Shown piece after piece: positions 10,594 through 64,000 of a stretch of 64,000 bases of DNA (the stretch's first letter is position 1; the number at the start of each line of letters is the position of its first letter). The translations under genes were made by a program, and so were the position numbers. The DNA lies in contig NC_087068.1 in assembly GCF_963678635.1 (NCBI RefSeq), positions 35,597,436 to 35,661,435 of the forward strand. Reading direction: 5' to 3'. Under the pieces are notes generated by a model. It did no database searches. It saw only the letters and a list, made by a program, of their open reading frames with translations, and was not told the DNA's origin. This DNA is from Symsagittifera roscoffensis. Lineage: Eukaryota; Xenacoelomorpha; Acoela; Convolutidae.

Positions 10594-11318
10594 TTCAACA
10601 GTTCAATAGAAGTTTTATTGATATCTTGAATGAGTTTGGATAAAACTAAACCGAATTATAATCATTAGATTAAAACACGTTCTGATTAAGCAGCAGTTTA
10701 TGAATGTCCAGCATTCGTGGTTTTATTGTTTTTTGTTCTCACTTGTAGACTAGAAGTATGTTTTGAAGAAACGTATCATTCTTCTTTCTTTATGTGCAAA
10801 ATTTTAGCAGTTGCCAACTACCTGTGATGAGTTACTGCTCAATGTGTTGTTACCACTGATTTTTACGAACGTACTACACTACGTGTGCGGACAGCAAGCA
10901 GAAATTTCTGGTTTTTCTCGTTCGAAGGCGGCTGTTGTCGAAGAAAAAAGTTAACATTTGTCAAAGTCAAATATTAAGGTTGACCGACCAAAAAAGAATA
11001 ATAAAAAAATACCACAGGGGAGGACCATTTATGTTGGAAGAAGATTAAAGGCGACCCCCAAATTAGGAAATGTTGCGAAATTTTGTTTCGAAAAACTGAA
11101 GACTTTTTCTTCAAAATATTCATTTTTCAAGCCAAAATTATGCAATTAGATTAACTTTGCGATACATTTATAATTGAACGTTACAAGCGAGCATGCTCTG
11201 AGACCAGGAAAGGAAATTAAGTCGGTAACGATTTCGATGTAAGACCAGGCAATCCGTGAATGGATGCAGAAAGCTTTGCTTCTTACTGTCAACGTTAGTT
11301 CAATACTGTTGCCAGTGT
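10594..11318. other. Region upstream of the LRR-Ig receptor; nothing recognised
   Basis: This should contain the receptor's 5' UTR and promoter (minus strand), but I see no convincing TATA box, conserved block or ORF. It then merges with decayed retroelement sequence. Confidence 0.4.
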
Positions 11319-11534
11319 TGTGATTTGTTTTTAGTATTAGGTCATTATGACCTTCGGTATTGATAAGATACCAGCCAACTCACCACAGGATTCGACCATC
11401 GGTCGATCATTCATTGTTCGCGTTAGTCTTAGAACAGACATTTTAATTCAGTTCATCTTTCACTTCTTTTATTCTTTTACTTAGTTTTTACATAGTCTCT
11501 ACAAACCTAGTTAGCAAGTCTTAACATTTTGTTA
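11319..11534 (+). repeat. Decayed LTR of a gypsy relative
   Basis: Begins TGTGATTTGTTTTTAG and contains tatgaccttcggtattg and gaccatcggtcgatcattcattgttcg. All of these recur, diverged, at about 14613-14830. It is followed immediately by a gag-like ATGGCGCATCC start. Boundaries are approximate. Confidence 0.5.
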
Positions 11535-13400
11535 TGGCGCATCCTACAGGATTATGGCCCAGCCAGCGAAACCCCACGGAAACTACTGTCAGCTACCATA
11601 AGTCCTTCAGAGGCTCTAAGCTCTAAGCTTAGGCGCTCATCGACAAAAAGGGATACTTTAACCATCAAAACTTGACAAACATGACAAAATCATTGACGAG
11701 TGGGACGACTTTTAATGTAAATAACTAAAAAAAGAAAGAACCGAGCATCAATATCGAAAAGAATACTTCGTGTATGAAATGTGGGAACGCAATACCAAGG
11801 GCCACTTGAACGTTTGTCGTGCGAAGGAGATCATTAGTAAAAATTGTAACATTAACGGACACTTTGATAAACTCTGTAAGCGGCCCACTGTAAGCATTGT
11901 AGGTGATATTATCCATATCGATACTTGTACACCATCCCGCCGGAGAAATCCTGGAGCGATTATCAAGAAATGTGTAGAGTGATAAACGCTCGAAACGAGA
12001 ACGGTCAGAGCGACGATGACGATTATTTTTTGTTGAGTGTAAAAACTATCTACGATGAAAACGAACTTGGGACCAAGAACTTTGTGAAAATAAGATTGGG
12101 ATGGTATATGATTGTAAATCTGAAAAATCTTGTAGATTCAGCGAGCCCAGTTAGATTTATTGAGCAAAACGTTTTGCACGAAATAAAACTTGAGATATCC
12201 CAACCTGAAGGTTTCGTCAGTGGAGAAAAGGAATAAAGACTTATATTGCGGATTTAAAGATAACACAATCAAAATCTTAGGAAAAATCACCATTAGAACC
12301 CAATCCAATAAAAGGAGTTCCGAAGAAGAACGCCATTTTTTCATTACAGGAGGCCACGAACGAAAAAAAACTTGGGAAGCGATAACTTAACAAGACTAGT
12401 CATAGAAAAACTAAAAGAAGTACCCAAAACTGAAATGCACAGTCACTCAACCAAGAGGAGAATAAGTTGAACAAACATATTTTTTAACAGATCGAAATTT
12501 TAAAGAAAAAAAATTACTAGCAGAGTCGGGAAATTACCGAACGATCGTAAACTATTTTCACTCTCCGTTCAAACTTGTACAGCAAAAGGAAAAAGAGTTC
12601 CTTTTTGAATTTTTGGCGTAATTGAAGTACTAAAAAGATGCAGACCAAAGTTCACATTGAAAAATTAGAAAAATGCGACAAAGATTGTTTTATTAGTGCA
12701 ATCTTTATAATTAGAAAGAAAAATGGCTCGATTAAATTGGCGTTAGACTCTAAAATGATAAACAGCCAGAGTTTTTACAACAAAATATCAGATGCCTAAA
12801 ATGTACGAGCTCATTGATAATGCCGCTCTACATCTTTCAGAAAAACACACCGGCCAGGTTTGGTTTAGTAATTTTGCTAAAAAACAAGCAGCCAGTGGAA
12901 ATTCAGCATCGCGGGCTGAGAAATCAACGGCACGTATTGTTTTTTAACTAAAACTTTCTGGACTGGGCGATATGCCCAACGAATTTCAAAGAGTCATAGA
13001 CTTACGCTTATGGGATATATCATTCACTAACTGCTATACAGACGATATTTTGATAGGTTCAGAGGAATCCTCAGAGAAACAGAAATCAAACGCAAATAGA
13101 GTACCAATAGTGCTAGAAGAAGAAATGACAATGTGGCGGTGAAATGGGTAAAATGCGCATTCTTTCAAGAAGAAACTGGATGGCAAAGCTTCAAATACTT
13201 ACTTCGCTCTTTTTGGCTCAACAAACCAATATACAAAAATCGTGCCGAACCAATTTATTTGAGATCTCCATTAGGACCCCTTGTAATAAAAAATTTTAGT
13301 ATACCAGTGCGACAATGTCATTCCATGGTTTCCGAAACACTGAAATCAGAAATTTGTAGCTATCAGAGAAAACAGTCGCCTTGAAATTTAAAAAAAGAGA
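11535..13400 (+). pseudogene. Decayed gypsy-like gag-pol remnant
   Basis: Fragments in several frames match the intact relatives at 2376-8021: two zinc knuckles (CMKCGN near 11774, then NCNINGHFDKLC near 11842), an RT stretch KKNGSIKLALDSKM near 12717, MPKMYELIDNAA near 12790, and a palm motif TDDILIGSEES near 13040. Many stops and frameshifts are present. It runs into the assembly gap. Confidence 0.7.
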
Positions 13401-13421
13401 CTGAAAACAGATGCCTTTCAT

Positions 13422-13621
13422 NNNNNNNNNNNNNNNNNNNNNNNNNNNNNNNNNNNNNNNNNNNNNNNNNNNNNNNNNNNNNNNNNNNNNNNNNNNNNNN
13501 NNNNNNNNNNNNNNNNNNNNNNNNNNNNNNNNNNNNNNNNNNNNNNNNNNNNNNNNNNNNNNNNNNNNNNNNNNNNNNNNNNNNNNNNNNNNNNNNNNNN
13601 NNNNNNNNNNNNNNNNNNNNN
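13422..13621. other. Assembly gap (200 N)
   Basis: A run of N. It lies inside decayed retroelement DNA, so a repeat-induced gap is likely. Confidence 0.99.
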
Positions 13622-14612
13622 GGCCAGTTTTCCTACAAGGGTCTAACTCGTCATTCTGAGGATGAGCATTCGATTAAAGAGGGATTCATGTTTTTCTGTG
13701 GAAGCCTCAGATAGCTCCAAATTGCACACTGTGAACATACGTTTATTGGATGTATATAAACTAAGACATGGGCGTAGATATTGAAATAACCTTTCAGTGA
13801 TTCATATTTGGTTGCCATATGTCATATTCATGTCTTGCTTTTGTTGGGTTTTAGTGAATGCTCCTAAAAACTTAGGCTCGAGGGTTGATTTGTACTTGAT
13901 AATTTAGATTTAATCTGATCAGGGTACAATTTCCCGAAATTTTGCTGTAATATGCGATAATGTGGTATTGTGGTATGCGGGTGAGCTTGCTTCAATTAGA
14001 TGCCGTGCCTCGCCGTGTTTTTCTTTTCACTGCCATTGGCCTTGCGGGCAGTTGTTGATAAAATGATTCAGGGTTTTTTGGTTTACTTGACAGCGGAGGT
14101 CAAAATGTTGTTCTTATACCCAGATTTTGGTCCAAGTATCGGGGTAGGGTTCAAATTGGCAATGTGAGAAAAACTGCTGGTGAGTAAGCTGCATGTGGTC
14201 ACACTTGGCGTAAATAACTAACTCAAGAACTCTTTATTGGCTTCGAGCCTATAGTAAAGATTCTAGAATTTTTTGTGTGAGGAAGTGTTGAGCATTGACC
14301 ACAGTTCCAGTAGTTAGTTGCATGTTCAACATTTTATAACGGAGTTGCACCTTAGTATTGAGCATACCAGGTTGCGCTGTTCCTGAAATTTTCGGATCAA
14401 TTTCAGGAACAGCGAAGTTGTTTTGCTATCTCTTGAAGTCTAGTTCTTTTATTTTGCTTAATGACTGCGCAACCTTTTTAACAGATGATCTTCTCGTCAT
14501 TTCAGCTTTCCCAGAGCGTGTTTAATTTTAGGGAAAAAATTGTGACTGTTAGCCTACATTTGGGCATTGAAGGTTGATGAATTCTGTAGTTGTTTCTTCA
14601 GGCAGGCGCAGG
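13622..14612. other. Intergenic stretch without recognised genes
   Basis: No coding signal I can support. It contains a perfect 16-bp hairpin at 14375-14414. It may be the decayed 3' part of the retroelement before the gap, but no integrase motif was visible. Confidence 0.35.
14375..14414. repeat. Perfect hairpin, 16-bp stem and 8-nt loop
   Basis: CGCTGTTCCTGAAATT and its exact reverse complement are separated by ttcggatc. Surrounding DNA is decayed, so an intact stem stands out. No function is assigned. Confidence 0.7.
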
Positions 14613-14830
14613 GTTGTGATTCATTTTAATACTCTATACTTATGACCTTCGGTAATGGCTATATACCTGTCAATTTTTGTCATGAATCGACCGTCGGTCA
14701 ATTAATCACTATTCGTGTTGGTTTTTTTAACAGGCGTTTTGATTCAACACATTTATATTAGTTTTTTGATATTTTAGTTTAATGAACATAGTTTTCACAT
14801 AAGGAAATAGAAAATCTTAGTACTTTTATG
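14613..14830 (+). repeat. Second decayed LTR, related to 11319-11534
   Basis: Contains tatgaccttcggtaatgg and gaccgtcggtcaattaatcactattcg, matching the first decayed LTR. It is again followed by a gag-like start (ATGACGCAGTC at 14828), so this region too looks like LTR-body-LTR-body. Confidence 0.5.
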
Positions 14831-15700
14831 ACGCAGTCAACAAATAAAATTTGCGGGGAATTCCTAAATTAAGGCCAAATCACGCCATGGAGCCGCCAAC
14901 TCACGCCAATCAAATGAGCTCAATGGAGCCACCATTTTGAATTGGCGATTATTCCGAAAGAGATACTGTACATCAACAGTCTTTGAGGACCAGAGATCCC
15001 AGAAACGATTTCCGATCTTGCAGCAAGCTTCAGTTAATGAACTGAAGTCAGATAGAGTCAGTAGAGAAACAAGAAACAAGAACGCGATTAAAATAAACGA
15101 ATCCTTATTAAAAAAAAAGCGGGTAAACGCAATGAAGAAAAATTCAATGAGATGAGAAGGGCAGAAGCTGACTAAGATTGCGTGCTATCCTTTATTTAGA
15201 ACTAGGAAACCAAAGAAAAAAGAAATATGCTCGGACCAACGATAGAGTTTAATATTTGATGACAATTTAAAAGAACTCTAGGAATTTCTAGGTTCTTCTC
15301 TTAACAACCATCCTTTAACGAAATTTGAGAGGTATAAGCTCTTAAATCAAAAACAGAGAGACAGAAGATCCTGTGAGCACTTCTAAGAAACGCTGACAGA
15401 TAAAGCTATCACGTGAAAAATCAGAGATTGACGAGTCAGAATAAATTGGGAATAAATTGGGAATTTGCAATATGGAGAACAGTGAGACAAAGAGAAAACT
15501 TCTCTCATCTACCACCAGCCCGTCGGAAGCAATAAATCAGGCCCTAATGACGAGAAAGACTATTTTAACATTTTTAAAAAATTGAAAAGTATGACAAATT
15601 CAACGTCCAGCGGTTCGATTTTTAAATCTTTAATTTAAATAGCTATGTAAAAAAAAGGAACCCTACCATGATATCGAGAGAAGCATGAAATATCAAAACA
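14831..15700 (+). pseudogene. Decayed gag remnant after the second LTR
   Basis: No long frame survives. Around 15520-15690 the DNA (accaccagcccgtcggaagc, aaaattgaaaagtatgacaaa, aaaaaaaggaacc) follows the same order as 11590-11740 in the neighbouring remnant, which supports common descent. Confidence 0.4.
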
Positions 15701-16963
15701 AACTAAATTGCTTCAAGTTTGATCTTTTGAATAGTTTGCTTTCAACAATCTCACTTCTTGCGAACCAAGGAAAGCTGTCAAAACAAGCTGAAAATTCCAG
15801 AAACTGAATAGTTCGCTTCCAAAAAAAAAATATTTTTTTGCTGTTTTTTTTTTCAAGCAATTAAAATAACTTGAAATATTGCAAGGTTTCAAAATTTGAA
15901 AAACTTCATTCAGGAGTCTTTAACTTCTTGTGAACCAATGTTTGCGATTGTAGTAATTTAAAAGACTTCGGAGCTTTATAGCCCTGAAGCTTGCTTTACA
16001 AAAACTTTTTTTTGCGATCATTGACTCTTTTCCTATCATTTTTTTGAAATCCTCTCAAGCCAGCAAACACCTTAGGAAGTTGCAATGAGTTTTATCGTCA
16101 TAGTTTGTTTTAAAAAGCTTTTTTTGTAAGCCATTGTAAGCTATGCAAACAACTTGGTATGTTCAAGTTCTCATTGCTTCATCATCTTGCTTCAAATATT
16201 CACAAGTTGCGATCTTGTTCAACTTAAACTGAAATCAAATAAATGACTTTGTTATTAACATAGGTTAGAAAATTTTTATTTTTGGATGGACTTGCTAGTA
16301 GTTTCAAATGAAAGAAAGATGCGAAATGAAATTTCGCTCCGCTTGTGATACGACACAAACAGCATTACAAACTGGCCGACAGAAAATGAGACAAGAGCCT
16401 CTTAGTCAAAAATTTCATTAGATCTTTCCAGATTTTTTAATTGATGATCTCGGTTTATCTTGAATCAAGTTCAATTTGAGAAAAAAATGCAATCTAAAAA
16501 TGCCATTCCCTGGAAAATCAGTGTCATGTTCCGGATTTGACAACGTTTAAAACTCAGAAAAAACATGACCAAATCAAGTGAAAATTCACATCACTTACTG
16601 AAGCTAAATGAATAGCAGCTACTATAAACCAGTAGCCCAATTTGATTTTCCAGTGAACTGAGTATGTCAGCGCTTCTAAAGGAAGCGAGCAGAGAAGAGT
16701 GAAAAATTAACTAGCAGCACCCAATTACCTTTGACTAGTGTAATGAGTTAATATATTTTATTTATGCAATTATTGTATTAATTTGAAATGATTCGATTCC
16801 GTAATTCGGGTAATCTGAATTAGCGAGTTCAGTTATTTACACATTTACAATCAACAGGTTAGCTACATTTATTCATGATATCACGTATGGTTCATTTTTG
16901 TTACAATGAGAAAGTTATCTACAGTTAATTCAGTTCACTTTTCTGAGTCTGTAGCTGATTTGT
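15701..16963. other. Intergenic, downstream of CFAP46; nothing recognised
   Basis: AT-rich sequence containing the CFAP46 3' UTR at its right end (minus strand). No ORF or clear repeat beyond a short tcgctccgcttgtgatacgac segment near 16335, which resembles the end of the tRNA-like repeat family. Confidence 0.35.
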
Positions 16964-63963
<47,000 letters not shown>

Positions 63964-64000
63964 CTGAGAAAAAATTTAAATTTTGTTCAAAGCTTTTAGG

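Noticed and set aside
13411-13659. ORF across the N gap
   Set aside because: Created by unknown bases.

Overview
The window is animal nuclear DNA: AT-rich, intron-rich and full of transposons. Two observations point to an invertebrate metazoan with motile cilia: a long split gene for the axonemal protein CFAP46, and a split gene for an LRR-Ig transmembrane receptor of a type found in animals. I cannot name the phylum from the sequence. A run of N at 13422-13621 shows this is a draft assembly.

Layout. (1) About 1-10593, minus strand: one LRR-Ig-TM receptor gene with its first exon at 10015-10593. It continues past base 1. Its first intron (8.4 kb) holds a hAT-like MITE that was split by a tandem Ty3/gypsy-like LTR element (LTR-body-LTR-body-LTR, 2065-8349). 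(2) 10594-16963: intergenic DNA with two heavily decayed relatives of that LTR element and the assembly gap. (3) 16964-64000, minus strand: 36 exons of CFAP46, from its stop codon to a 21-nt exon near the right edge. Together they encode 2169 residues with phase-consistent splice sites; the N-terminal part lies beyond the window. Its introns carry an intact two-ORF LINE (about 40440-45110), several MITE families, a 731-bp fold-back element, tRNA-like dispersed repeats and many copies of one very common repeat family. (4) 55974-56567, plus strand, inside a CFAP46 intron: an uninterrupted, intronless ORF that looks like an ISXO2/Merlin (IS1595-type) transposase with its DDE catalytic core missing. 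This is the best candidate for something undescribed.

The two host genes are not obviously related in function. CFAP46 is a structural part of the central-pair apparatus of motile cilia; the LRR-Ig protein is a probable cell-surface adhesion or recognition receptor. The rest of the window is a record of transposon activity, with several nested insertions whose order can be read from target-site duplications. CFAP46 exon calls rest on splice signals, exact reading-phase continuity and similarity to human CFAP46 as I remember it; no alignment was run. Ends of dispersed repeats are approximate unless a target-site duplication is named.
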